A stretch of 15,991 nucleotides of DNA from an uncultured Lachnospiraceae bacterium (GCA_937915975.1 CALGGL010000142.1:1-15991), one strand, 5' to 3'; positions 4,446 through 13,540 are shown, counted from the stretch's first letter. A program made the numbers and translations. The notes: a model not told the origin generated them from the letters alone.

Positions 4446-7406
4446 ATGTTTGGGGAACATTTTCAGCTTAACGAAAATACTATGACTATCGTTGAAGAGA
4501 TAGGTCGACATATGCCGGGAGGCTTCTTTATATATAAGGCTTCCGAGCCGCAGGAACTGCTGTATGCCAATAATTCTGTCTTTAATATTTACGGATGTAA
4601 AGATCTGGATGAATTTAAAAAATTAACAGGTTATACATTTAAGGGTATGGTACATCCTGGTGATTATGATAAGATCAATCAGGATATAGATTATCAGATT
4701 AATAAGAGTGAAGAAGCTCTCGATTATGTTGAATATCGAATCATAAAAAAAGACGGGCAGGTAAGATGGGTAGATGATTATGGACATTTTACAAAGACAG
4801 AGTGCTATGGCGGTATTTTTTATGTTTTTATATCTGATATAACAGATAAGAGACAACAGATAGAGTCTGAGATGCAGCAGGCTCGACTTGAGGCAAAGAA
4901 GCAGGAAGAAGATAATAGAAAACTGATTGAAGAGATTGAGTCGGCAGCAAAGCTGGCTGACCTTATGGGTTCGGTTGCGTCGCTTCTTTCCAATATGCCG
5001 GCACTTAGCTTTTCAAAGGATGCAGAGACAGGAAAATATCTTGCCTGCAATCAATCTTTTGCAGAGTATGCACATAAGGATTCTCCTGAAGGAGTTATTG
5101 GACTTACAGATTTTGAAATATTTGATCCGGAAACAGCAAAGCATTTTGTAGAGGATGATAAAAAAGCGATTGAAATGGACGAGCCTTATATTTTCTTTGA
5201 GGATGTTCCGGATGCTGCGGGAGTACTTAGAAATCTTCAAACAACTAAGCTTAAGTTTCGTGACGGCTCCGGCAGGTTATGCACGCTGGGTATGTGTGTT
5301 GATGTTACGGAAATGACCAGAATTAAGTCTGCGGAAGCCAAACAGCAGGAGATGGAGGAGAGGCTTAGACTACAGGAAAAGCTTCTTGAAGAAGAGCGTG
5401 AGAAGGCTGAACAGGACAAGCTTATCACGGCGCTTGCTTCTGATTATTGGAGTGTTTATTATGTAGAGCTTGATACCAATGAGGGTGTCTGTTATCAATC
5501 ACATACAGATTTGGAAGATTCTCTTACAGTTGGTGAAAGGTTTAAATATATTGATGAATTTACCGATTATGCTAATAAATATATTACGGATGAATATAGG
5601 GACAAGTTCCTTCAGTTTATACAACCTGATTCTATAAGAGAGGAGTTAAAAGATAACAGAGTAATTTCGTTCAGATATATGGTTGACAGACACGGTAATC
5701 AGTCCTATGAAATGGTAAGGTTTGCGGGTGTCCGCCATCCTGAGGACAGAGCTGATCATATGGTTCATGCAGTTGGTGTCTGTTTTACTGATGTGGATGC
5801 AGAGACAAGAAAAAGTCTGGCACAGACAAAGACGCTTAGCGATGCGCTTACTGCTGCCGAGCAGGCCAATAAAGCAAAAACCGCATTTCTTTCAAATATG
5901 AGTCACGAGATTCGTACCCCTATGAATGCAATAATAGGTTTGGATAATATAGCGCTTTCAGATGCGGATATTTCAGACAAGACAAAGGACTATCTTGAGA
6001 AGATCGGAACCTCGGCTCATCATCTTCTCAGTATTATAAATGATATTCTGGATATGTCGCGAATAGAATCCGGACGTATGATAATACACAGTGAGGAGTT
6101 CTCCTTCTCGAAGCTTATGGAACAGGTAAGTGCCATTATAGGCGGACAGTGTCGTAATAAGGGTCTCGTCTTTGACAGTACAATAAATGGAAATATAGAA
6201 GAGTACTATATAGGTGATTCTGTCAAGCTGAGACAGGTGCTTATTAATATTTTGGGTAATTCGGTAAAATTTACTCCTCAGGGCGGAAGGGTGTCTATGA
6301 CTGTTGAGGAAGTGACAAGGTTTGAAGGAAATTGTACTCTTAAGTTTGTTATGTCTGATACGGGAATTGGCATGAGCAGGGAGTATCTGCCAAAGATATT
6401 CGACGCATTTACTCAGGAGGATTCTTCATCTACTAATCAGTATGGAAGTACAGGCCTTGGAATGCCTATAACCAAGAGCCTTGTTGAACTGATGAATGGT
6501 AATATTGAGGTTGAGAGTGAGAAAGGAGTCGGAACTACATTTACAGTTACGGTTACGCTCAAGAATTCAAGCAGAAAGTATACAGGAGAAGCTATAGATG
6601 AGCTTTCGCCTCAGGATATGGTTGTGCTTGTAATAGATGATGATCCGGTAGCCTGCGAACATGCAAAGCTTGTTCTTGGGCAGGTCGGCATCAATTGTGA
6701 CATTGCTTTTTCAGGAATGGAAGCATTGGAGATGGTAAAGGTTCGTCATGCCAGAAGAGAACCGTATAATCTTATTCTTGTAGATTGGAAGATGCCTGAT
6801 ATGGATGGCATTGAAACCACCAGAAAAATAAGGGAAATTGTTGGCACTGAGCTTGCAATCATTATTCTTACTTCATTTAACTGGGATGATGTGGCAGAGG
6901 AAGCGAAGCAGGCAGGAGTAGATACCTTTGTGGCAAAGCCTCTTTTTGCTTCAAATGTAATGGATGAGTTTAAAGAAGCGTTTAAGAGGAAAAATGAGAA
7001 TCATCCTCGTATTCAGGTCGATCTTAGGGGGCGTCGAATCCTTCTTGCAGAGGATGTGATAATAAACGCTGAGATAATGACTATGGTTCTTGCTATGCGA
7101 GAGATGGAGGTTGAACTGGCGGAGAATGGTCAGATTGCCGTTGATATGTTTAGCGAAAAGGGAGAGGGATACTACGATGCAATTCTTATGGATATGAGAA
7201 TGCCTGTGATGGATGGCCTTGAAGCGACTAAGGCAATAAGGGCTATGGACAGAGCTGATGCCAAAACGATACCTATCGTTGCCCTTACTGCAAATGCTTT
7301 TGATGAGGACGTACAGAGAAGTATGCAGGCAGGGCTTAATGCACACCTAAGTAAGCCGGTTGAGCCTGATAGTTTATTTGAAACACTGGAAAGCTTAATC
7401 AAATAA
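4446..7406 (+). CDS. Soluble hybrid histidine kinase: PAS-PAS-PAS-HisKA-HATPase-REC-REC
   Basis: This is a 986-residue cytoplasmic sensor kinase with no membrane segment. PAS 1 spans about 20-135 (YRIIKKDGQVRWV at 97-109, then FISDITDKRQQ, typical of PAS_3). A coiled coil follows (135-172). PAS 2 spans about 173-290, ending GMCVDVTE; a second charged coiled coil covers 293-325. A PAS-like third sensor spans about 328-455. HisKA has FLSNMSHEIRTP with phospho-acceptor His487. HATPase has N601/N605, DTGIGM (638-643) and GSTGLGM (667-673). Receiver 1 has DDD 731-733, Asp780, Thr809 and Lys831. Receiver 2 has Glu869/Asp870, Asp916, Thr948 and Lys970. All catalytic residues are present. ATG 4446 has AAGGAGA six bases upstream. 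It heads a six-gene relay operon and probably passes phosphate through the Hpt proteins encoded downstream. The ligand is unknown. Confidence 0.93.
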   Translation: MFGEHFQLNENTMTIVEEIGRHMPGGFFIYKASEPQELLYANNSVFNIYGCKDLDEFKKLTGYTFKGMVHPGDYDKINQDIDYQINKSEEALDYVEYRIIKKDGQVRWVDDYGHFTKTECYGGIFYVFISDITDKRQQIESEMQQARLEAKKQEEDNRKLIEEIESAAKLADLMGSVASLLSNMPALSFSKDAETGKYLACNQSFAEYAHKDSPEGVIGLTDFEIFDPETAKHFVEDDKKAIEMDEPYIFFEDVPDAAGVLRNLQTTKLKFRDGSGRLCTLGMCVDVTEMTRIKSAEAKQQEMEERLRLQEKLLEEEREKAEQDKLITALASDYWSVYYVELDTNEGVCYQSHTDLEDSLTVGERFKYIDEFTDYANKYITDEYRDKFLQFIQPDSIREELKDNRVISFRYMVDRHGNQSYEMVRFAGVRHPEDRADHMVHAVGVCFTDVDAETRKSLAQTKTLSDALTAAEQANKAKTAFLSNMSHEIRTPMNAIIGLDNIALSDADISDKTKDYLEKIGTSAHHLLSIINDILDMSRIESGRMIIHSEEFSFSKLMEQVSAIIGGQCRNKGLVFDSTINGNIEEYYIGDSVKLRQVLINILGNSVKFTPQGGRVSMTVEEVTRFEGNCTLKFVMSDTGIGMSREYLPKIFDAFTQEDSSSTNQYGSTGLGMPITKSLVELMNGNIEVESEKGVGTTFTVTVTLKNSSRKYTGEAIDELSPQDMVVLVIDDDPVACEHAKLVLGQVGINCDIAFSGMEALEMVKVRHARREPYNLILVDWKMPDMDGIETTRKIREIVGTELAIIILTSFNWDDVAEEAKQAGVDTFVAKPLFASNVMDEFKEAFKRKNENHPRIQVDLRGRRILLAEDVIINAEIMTMVLAMREMEVELAENGQIAVDMFSEKGEGYYDAILMDMRMPVMDGLEATKAIRAMDRADAKTIPIVALTANAFDEDVQRSMQAGLNAHLSKPVEPDSLFETLESLIK

Positions 7407-7451
7407 ATACAAATATTTATAAGGAAAGTTGGTTGTTTTTAGGAGGATTAA

Positions 7452-10274
7452 TTGCAAGAAATGGGACAGGATGATAATAAAGAACCTAAATATCTTTCTC
7501 AGATAGATGTATGGGCGATGGCCTTCGGCTGTATGGTTGGCTGGGGTGTTTTTGCTATGCCGGGAAGTACTTTCCTTCCTGTTGCCGGTCCTTTGGGGAC
7601 AGTAATAGCTATTGGACTTGGTATGTTGATTATGCTTGTGATTGGACATAATCTTACATATCTTATGAGCCATAGTTCCATGACGGGAGGCGTATATTCC
7701 TACACAAAGGAGGCGTTTGGGCGAGATCACGCATTTCTTAGTTCGTGGTTTTTGTGCCTTTCATATCTGACAATCGTATTCTTAAATGGAACAGCACTTT
7801 TTATTGTTATCAGAATTTTATTGGATGACTCTCTTCAGGGACATTTTCATTATTCGATTGCCGGAAATGATATATATATCGGAGAGGTTATAGCTTCGGT
7901 GCTTGTACTTGCCGTTATTGGCATTATGTTTGTTTTTGCAAAGCCGGTGCTAAGAAGACTTCTTACGATTTTATCACTTGTTTTGTTAGTGGGGACCCTT
8001 GTTATTTCCGTTTCCTGTATGCCGTTTGCAATAAAAAGCGGCAATGTCCTATCCTTTGGAAGCAGCAATCTTAATGTGGGATACTCTATCTTTAGTATAG
8101 TAATTCTGGCTCCGTGGGCATTTGTAGGATTTGAGATTCCATCATTTGATACAGCAAATTTTAAGTTTCCCATAAAGAAATCGAAAACTATTATTTTTCT
8201 TGCTATTGTAGCAGCCGCCATAGCGTATGCTTCAATGCCTCTTATCAGTGTAGCGGCAATACCTGATAATTATTTAAGCTGGCAGGAATATATTTCCGAC
8301 ATAGATAATCTTAACGGAATAATGTCTGTTCCGACATTTTATGTCGCAAAAACAATTCTTGGTAATTTTGGAATAGCGGTCATGACATTAACAGCTATAG
8401 CATCAATCCTTACAGGTATAATCGGCGGATACAGAGCTACTACGAGAGTTCTTACAACAATGGCAGAGGATAAGATACTTTCAGAAAAGTTTTCCAAGGT
8501 GTCGGTTAGTATAATATTTATAATGGTTCTGTCAATAGTTCTTTCTTTCTTTGGAAGGAATACCCTTAATTGGTTTGTTGATCTTACAAGCTTTGGTGCG
8601 ATAGTCGGATTTGGATATACCTCTGCCGCAGCTTATAAGATTGGAAAAACCGAAGGAAAAAAAAAGGCTGAAATTACCGGAATTACAGGTGTTATAATTG
8701 CGATAATTTTCATTGTTGTGCAGCTTGTGCCAAGACTTTCGGCTATGGAGGCTATGGGAAGCGAGGCTTTCCTGCTTTTGTCACTTTGGTGTCTTCTTGG
8801 CTTCGTATTTTATTGGAGAACTGTCAATAGAAGCAGTATTACCGAGTATAGCGGCATGTCAACCTCAGGAGTTATTCTTTTTTCACTTTTGGTTTATTCG
8901 GCTCTTCTTTGGCTTGCTAAAAGAATTATGGCAGAAGAAGAAATTGAAAAAATAAGGACGGATGTGGTTGTCGGCGGTATATTTCTTCTGATAATTATTT
9001 TCGTTGGCCTTGCAGTAATGCTTTATGTTCAGAATGTAGTCAGAAAGAAGCATGATGAGCTCGAAAGAGATAAGATACGTGCTGTGGAGAGCAGCCTTGC
9101 AAAGAGTCAATTTTTGTTTAATATGTCGCATGATATAAGAACACCGATGAATGCGATTATTGGTTATACAAATCTTGCCATAAATGAAGAGTCTCCTGAA
9201 AAGGTACAAGAATTTCTTGGCAAGATAGATACATCCAGTCAGCATCTGTTGGCACTTATAGATGATATACTTGAGATGAGTCGTATTGAAAGCGGGACCA
9301 TAGAATTGGAATATGTTCCGGTTGATCTTTGTGCAATCTTAGATGGGATGAGAGATCTTTTTTCGGAGCAAATGAATCAGAAGCAGATGGATTTTCATGT
9401 TTATACCGGTCAGGTTCAGCACCGATATGTATGGTGTGACAGAAAGAATCTTAACCGGGTGCTTCTTAATATATTAAGCAATGCTTATAAGTTTACACCG
9501 GAGGGCGGAACTATAAAAGCATCTGTCTGGGAGGTTTCAACCAGAGATAAGGACTATGGCAACTATGAAATCCGTATTCAGGATAGTGGGATAGGTATGT
9601 CAAAGGAATTTGCCGAAAAGATGTTTAATGCCTTTGAAAGAGAACGTACTACTACGGTAAGTAAGGTTGAGGGAACAGGTCTGGGGCTTGCCATTACTAA
9701 AAATATAATAGATCTTATGGATGGAACCATTGAGGTTATGACTTCACCCGGAAATGGAACCGAAATGATTATTCGCCTTAAGATGAAGTTTGCGGATGAA
9801 AAGGATGTTGAAAAACCTAAAGAAACGGTAGAAGAAGGCGAGAAGGTCACTATTGATTTTTCGGGTAAGAGAGTTCTTCTTGTTGAGGACAATATGATTA
9901 ATATGGAGATTGCAAATATGATTCTCACGCAGGCGGGCTTTATCGTAGAAACAGCGGAGGACGGAAAAGAAGCTGTAGACAAGGTGGATGAAGCGGGAGC
10001 AGGTTACTACGATTTGGTACTTATGGATATTCAGATGCCGGTAATGGATGGTTATACTGCAACTCGAACCATCAGAGAGCTTCCGGATAAAGAAAAGTCC
10101 AAGGTTCCGATAATTGCCATGACAGCAAATGCATTTAAAGAAGACAAGGAGGCGGCTTTGGAGTCCGGAATGCAGGGACACATTGCCAAGCCGATTGATG
10201 TTGAGGTAATGCTTAAAACAATTAATAATGTGCTCATTAGTGAAAAGAGGGAAAAAAAGAATGAAAAGATTTAA
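7452..10274 (+). CDS. APC-family permease fused to a hybrid histidine kinase (permease-HisKA-HATPase-REC)
   Basis: This 940-residue membrane sensor has an N-terminal half resembling amino acid/polyamine/organocation permeases: GWGVFAMPG in the first segment (30-38), GGVYSYTKEAFG (79-90) and APWAFVGFEIPSF (220-232), which match the unwound TM1/TM6 substrate-site regions of the LeuT fold. I count about 14 hydrophobic segments to residue 528. A short helix (530-550) leads into HisKA FLFNMSHDIRTP, with His560 as phospho-acceptor, then N673/N677, DSGIGM (711-716), GTGLGL (741-746), and a receiver with Glu812/Asp813, Asp859, Thr891 and Lys913. All catalytic residues look intact. The TTG at 7452 lies five bases after AGGAGG (7441-7446); the ATG at 7461 is a less well spaced alternative. 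It follows the PAS kinase by 45 bases. By analogy with CbrA-type transporter-kinases it may sense a transported amine or amino acid; the substrate is inference. Confidence 0.92.
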   Translation: MQEMGQDDNKEPKYLSQIDVWAMAFGCMVGWGVFAMPGSTFLPVAGPLGTVIAIGLGMLIMLVIGHNLTYLMSHSSMTGGVYSYTKEAFGRDHAFLSSWFLCLSYLTIVFLNGTALFIVIRILLDDSLQGHFHYSIAGNDIYIGEVIASVLVLAVIGIMFVFAKPVLRRLLTILSLVLLVGTLVISVSCMPFAIKSGNVLSFGSSNLNVGYSIFSIVILAPWAFVGFEIPSFDTANFKFPIKKSKTIIFLAIVAAAIAYASMPLISVAAIPDNYLSWQEYISDIDNLNGIMSVPTFYVAKTILGNFGIAVMTLTAIASILTGIIGGYRATTRVLTTMAEDKILSEKFSKVSVSIIFIMVLSIVLSFFGRNTLNWFVDLTSFGAIVGFGYTSAAAYKIGKTEGKKKAEITGITGVIIAIIFIVVQLVPRLSAMEAMGSEAFLLLSLWCLLGFVFYWRTVNRSSITEYSGMSTSGVILFSLLVYSALLWLAKRIMAEEEIEKIRTDVVVGGIFLLIIIFVGLAVMLYVQNVVRKKHDELERDKIRAVESSLAKSQFLFNMSHDIRTPMNAIIGYTNLAINEESPEKVQEFLGKIDTSSQHLLALIDDILEMSRIESGTIELEYVPVDLCAILDGMRDLFSEQMNQKQMDFHVYTGQVQHRYVWCDRKNLNRVLLNILSNAYKFTPEGGTIKASVWEVSTRDKDYGNYEIRIQDSGIGMSKEFAEKMFNAFERERTTTVSKVEGTGLGLAITKNIIDLMDGTIEVMTSPGNGTEMIIRLKMKFADEKDVEKPKETVEEGEKVTIDFSGKRVLLVEDNMINMEIANMILTQAGFIVETAEDGKEAVDKVDEAGAGYYDLVLMDIQMPVMDGYTATRTIRELPDKEKSKVPIIAMTANAFKEDKEAALESGMQGHIAKPIDVEVMLKTINNVLISEKREKKNEKI

Positions 10275-11961
10275 GGAAAGAGACGGATTTAAAAAGCATA
10301 TTCTTATAGTTGATGATGAATTTGTAAACAGGGAGATACTCGGAAATATTTTTAACGGGCTTTATGATGTAACCTATGCTGAGGATGGCGAACAGGCTAT
10401 GGAAATCTTAAGAGAAAAACCATATGATTTTGCTCTTATGCTGCTTGATTTACTTATGCCTAAAATGGATGGTTTCACAGTTATAAAGTATTGCAAAGAG
10501 GATGAGCTTCTTAAGAGAATTCCCATAATTGTCATGACATCTGAAAAGAGTGCCGAGATTGAAAGTATAAGACTCGGTGCAATCGACTTTATAACAAAGC
10601 CCTATGATATGCCGGAGGTCATACTGGCCAGAGTTGAAAGAATTATAGAATTTGCTGAGGATAAAAATATAATTCAGGCTACTGAAAAGGATTCTCTTAC
10701 AGGTCTTTATACCAAGGAATATTTTTTAAGATATATATCACAGATAGAGAAGTATGCACCCGGAACCAAGATGGATGCGGTTGTGCTTAACATAGACCAT
10801 TTTCATTTGATAAATGAGATATACGGTAGGGATTTCGGTGATGAGATACTTGTACTTGTAGCAAATGAGCTTCAGGATATGATTGAAAATATGCATGGTG
10901 GTCTTGCAAGCCGTGTAAATGCGGATACCTTCTATGTCTACCTTGAACATAAGGATATATACGGACATAATGTACTTGAGAAGATTAACCGACAGATTTA
11001 TGAGAGGACAGGCACACAAAATATAAGAGTAAGACTAGGCGTCTATCCTGATGTTGATAAAGCAGTTCAGCCGGAGATGTGGTATGACAGGGCGGTTATA
11101 GCCTGCAACAGAATAAGAGAAGACTATACACGAAATGTGGCTTACTATGACAAAAAGCTATATGACAGAGCCATTTATGAGGAAAAGCTTATAAGAGATT
11201 TTTATACGGCGGTTACAGAAAAACAGCTTATGGTTTATTTTCAGCCTAAATTTAATATAACAGGTGACAGACCGAGACTTTCAAGTGCGGAGGCATTGAT
11301 AAGGTGGAAACATCCTGAGCTTGGCATGATAAGTCCGGGAGATTTCGTTCCTCTCTTTGAAGGTAACGGACTTATACAAAAGCTTGATAATTACGTGTGG
11401 GAAGAGGCGGCCAGACAGATTAGACTTTGGAAGGATAAGTATAATGTTACAATTCCGGTATCGGTCAATGTCTCCCGTATAGATATATATGACCCGAAGC
11501 TTTTTGATAAGCTTACAAACCTTGTTGAAAAGTATGGACTTACTACTAACGAATATATGCTTGAGATAACAGAGTCAGCGTATTCGGAAAATGTAAATGA
11601 ACTCATAGATGTAGTAAATAAGCTTAGAGAAAAAGGGTTTAAGATAGAACTTGATGATTTCGGCTCAGGCTATTCATCACTAAATATGCTTACAACACTT
11701 CCGATAGATGTTCTTAAGATGGATATGAAATTTATAAGAAATATGCTTACTGATTATAAGAACCTTAAGCTGGTGGAGATAATTCTTGATATAGCAAGAC
11801 TTCTTAAGGTGCCTGTTATAGCAGAGGGTGTAGAAGAAGAAAATCAGTACAAAACCTTGAAGGACAGAGGCTGTGATGTGATTCAGGGATATTATTTCTC
11901 AAAACCTTTACCTGCTTCGGAGTTCAATCTTTTGATAGAGAAGGATTTAGAGGAGCAATAA
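10261..11961 (+). CDS. REC-GGDEF(degenerate)-EAL protein, probable phospho-regulated c-di-GMP phosphodiesterase
   Basis: The receiver (residues ~12-130) has Asp18/Asp19, phospho-acceptor Asp63 (LLDLLMPKMDG), Thr93 and Lys113. The GGDEF-like domain (~142-300) opens with DSLTGLYTKEYF, but the signature reads SRVNADTF (217-224) instead of RxGGDEF, so diguanylate cyclase activity is not expected; it may bind GTP or be structural. The EAL domain (~310-560) keeps Glu344 (AEALIRW), Asn403, Glu435, Asp465/Asp466 (DDFGSGYSS), Lys486, Glu522 (AEGVE) and Gln542, the metal and catalytic residues of active phosphodiesterases that cut c-di-GMP to pGpG. I chose ATG 10261 over the upstream ATG 10228 because AAGAGGGA sits nine bases before it. 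It overlaps the permease-kinase gene by 14 bases, indicating coupled translation. It is the only enzyme output in the operon. Confidence 0.92.
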   Translation: MKRFKERDGFKKHILIVDDEFVNREILGNIFNGLYDVTYAEDGEQAMEILREKPYDFALMLLDLLMPKMDGFTVIKYCKEDELLKRIPIIVMTSEKSAEIESIRLGAIDFITKPYDMPEVILARVERIIEFAEDKNIIQATEKDSLTGLYTKEYFLRYISQIEKYAPGTKMDAVVLNIDHFHLINEIYGRDFGDEILVLVANELQDMIENMHGGLASRVNADTFYVYLEHKDIYGHNVLEKINRQIYERTGTQNIRVRLGVYPDVDKAVQPEMWYDRAVIACNRIREDYTRNVAYYDKKLYDRAIYEEKLIRDFYTAVTEKQLMVYFQPKFNITGDRPRLSSAEALIRWKHPELGMISPGDFVPLFEGNGLIQKLDNYVWEEAARQIRLWKDKYNVTIPVSVNVSRIDIYDPKLFDKLTNLVEKYGLTTNEYMLEITESAYSENVNELIDVVNKLREKGFKIELDDFGSGYSSLNMLTTLPIDVLKMDMKFIRNMLTDYKNLKLVEIILDIARLLKVPVIAEGVEEENQYKTLKDRGCDVIQGYYFSKPLPASEFNLLIEKDLEEQ

Positions 11962-12033
11962 TAAAAAGTCGACGGATTTTTTTAGAAGAAACTAAAACAG
12001 TAAATTAATTTAAGCTGCGAAGGGAGAATGAAT

Positions 12034-12372
12034 ATGCTTACAATAGATGCGTTAAGAGAATATGGAGCAAATGTGGACGAGGGTCTTTCAAGATGTATTA
12101 ATAACGAGGCACTGTATCTTAGACTTGTAGGAACTGTGGTAGATGAGAAGAGCTTTGACAGACTTCACGAAGCACTTTCGGAAAATAATCTTGATGAGGC
12201 GTTTGAGGCAGCACATGCATTAAAGGGAGCACTTGGCAATCTTGCCATTACACCTATCTATGATAAGGTTGTGGAGATAACCGAGCTTTTAAGAGCGAGA
12301 ACAAAGATGGATTATTCTTCTTTAGAAGATGAAATTAAAGCAAAGAGGGAAGAGTTAAGAAAGCTGATTTAA
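12034..12372 (+). CDS. Free-standing Hpt phosphotransfer protein
   Basis: At 112 residues the whole protein is one HPt four-helix bundle. The phospho-acceptor is His61 in AHALKGALGNL, the canonical HxxKG pattern; the rest is amphipathic helix, including a long C-terminal one ending EELRKLI. Such proteins shuttle phosphate between the receiver of a hybrid kinase and the receiver of a final regulator. It sits between the phosphodiesterase and a second REC-Hpt gene, downstream of two hybrid kinases lacking their own Hpt, so it is the obvious carrier. I chose ATG 12034 over ATG 12028 because AGGGAG (12021-12026) is seven bases before the former and only one before the latter. Hpt identity is strong; partner specificity is inference. 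Confidence 0.9.
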   Translation: MLTIDALREYGANVDEGLSRCINNEALYLRLVGTVVDEKSFDRLHEALSENNLDEAFEAAHALKGALGNLAITPIYDKVVEITELLRARTKMDYSSLEDEIKAKREELRKLI

Positions 12373-12487
12373 TAAAGCAAGATAGAAGAACAAGAAAGCT
12401 TCTGTATTTTAAAGGAAAACATTATGGAGAAACTGAGTAAAAGAGAGATAGTTACAGGCAGGATGAAACAAAAGGAGGAGGCTAAGG

Positions 12488-13540
12488 ATGGCAAAGGAAA
12501 CTAAACCGCAGTTGCTTGTTGCGGATGATATGGAGATAAACAGAATTATGTTGGAATCATTGCTTATGTCTTACGGTGCTGATGTGGAGCTTGCCTGCGG
12601 CGGAAACGAATGTATAGAAATGTGCAGCAAAAAAAAGTATGATTTAATCTTTCTGGATAATCATATGCCGGATAGGGATGGATATGAAACCTTGAAGAAG
12701 CTTAAAGAATCAGCCGATGGTTATAACATAGATACTCCGGTAATCTGCTATACGGCGTATGAACCTCAGGAAGGGCAAGAGGATTATGAGAAAGCAGGTT
12801 TTGATGCAGTATTAAATAAACCGATTGAACCTGCTCAATTATCAGAGCTTATGGTAAGCTTACTTTCGGATAATTTTAAACTTGATTTTAAAGAAGAAAC
12901 TGATGAGGATAAAACGAAAAGAATAAATAAAGAAAAGGAAATACTTCCTACGTGGATATTTGATATAAACGGACTTGATGCAGAGGATGGGCTTTTACAT
13001 TGTGGTAATGCAAATGACTATATAAATGCATTAACAATATTTGCAGCGTCCATAGATGAAAAGTCAAAGGATATAGAAGAATTATTAAGGGACGATAATA
13101 TTCAGATGTACACTTTAAGAGTTCATTCCCTAAAGAGTATGGCAAGACTTGTTGGAGCAAATGAACTGTCACAGCTTGCTGCAAAGCTTGAGACGGCAGG
13201 CAAAAAGGGTGATATGGCCACTGTAGGTGAGAAGACAGGTGAATTGCTTAAGTCATATAAAAGCTTTAAAGAGCCTCTTGCTCAGTTTGTTGAAGAGGTT
13301 CTTATAAGCAATGACGAAAAGGAAAAGCTGCTTCCGCCGGTATCGGATGAAACTCTAAATGACGCATATATGTCTATGGCGGAATTTACATATTGCTATG
13401 ATTCCGGAAGTATAAAAATGGTACTTGATGCACTTAAGGATTATCATCTTAAGGATGAGGATGCACAAAAGGTTAAGTCCATAAGAAAGGCTTTAAAGAA
13501 GCTTGATTGGGAAGAATTGAGAAATATTTTCGGAATTTAA
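12488..13540 (+). CDS. REC-Hpt fusion with extra C-terminal helical domain
   Basis: The receiver covers residues ~7-128: acidic pair Asp13/Asp14 (VADDMEINR), phospho-acceptor Asp57 (FLDNHMPDRDG), Thr89 and Lys111 (LNKPI). After a charged linker (130-152) comes an HPt domain (~158-270) with His213 in RVHSLKSMARLVGA. Residues ~285-350 are a further helical module (AYMSMAEFTYCYD to DWEELRNIFGI), a tail I associate with hybrid kinases and receivers in Lachnospiraceae but cannot name. No DNA-binding or enzyme domain is present, so the protein is a relay element that can both accept phosphate on Asp and pass it on from His. The ATG has a strong purine-rich AAAGGAGGAGG upstream. It lies 115 bases after the free Hpt gene and is probably co-transcribed. 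Confidence 0.9.
   Translation: MAKETKPQLLVADDMEINRIMLESLLMSYGADVELACGGNECIEMCSKKKYDLIFLDNHMPDRDGYETLKKLKESADGYNIDTPVICYTAYEPQEGQEDYEKAGFDAVLNKPIEPAQLSELMVSLLSDNFKLDFKEETDEDKTKRINKEKEILPTWIFDINGLDAEDGLLHCGNANDYINALTIFAASIDEKSKDIEELLRDDNIQMYTLRVHSLKSMARLVGANELSQLAAKLETAGKKGDMATVGEKTGELLKSYKSFKEPLAQFVEEVLISNDEKEKLLPPVSDETLNDAYMSMAEFTYCYDSGSIKMVLDALKDYHLKDEDAQKVKSIRKALKKLDWEELRNIFGI

Larger units (their letters stand above)
4135..4485 (+). pseudogene. Amidohydrolase remnant (first ~50 codons only)
   Basis: The frame opens with MRIITVEEHF, the hallmark N-terminus of the amidohydrolase-2 (ACMSD/2,3-dihydroxybenzoate decarboxylase-like) TIM-barrel family, whose EEH region supplies early metal-site residues. 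It continues with a helix and FVERGKITEL, which in full-length members is followed by a segment of the form RIxxMDxxGID. After about residue 52 (base ~4290) the family resemblance stops: the remaining frame is basic and low in complexity, contains a good promoter for the next gene (4376-4404), and overlaps that gene by 40 bases. A normal member has about 300-350 residues, so this is a 5' stub left by deletion or rearrangement. A short translated peptide is still possible because promoter and RBS survive. The family call is good; whether the stub has a role is unknown. Confidence 0.65.

Noticed and set aside
10228..10260. Upstream ATG extending the REC-GGDEF-EAL protein by 11 residues
   Set aside because: It has no ribosome binding site, deep overlap with the kinase gene, and a basic non-domain extension; ATG 10261 has AAGAGGGA at proper spacing.
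11962..11992. Possible terminator after the EAL gene (AAAAAGTCGACGGATTTTTTT)
   Set aside because: The stem would be almost only A-T pairs with a bulge; the downstream Hpt gene belongs to the same functional set and has its own RBS, so co-transcription is more likely.
12424..12504. 26-codon frame (MEKLSKREIVTGRMKQ...) with AAAGGAA upstream, between the Hpt and REC-Hpt genes
   Set aside because: It is lysine-rich, reads through the RBS of the next gene and overlaps its start, and resembles no known peptide. Such frames arise by chance in purine-rich leaders.
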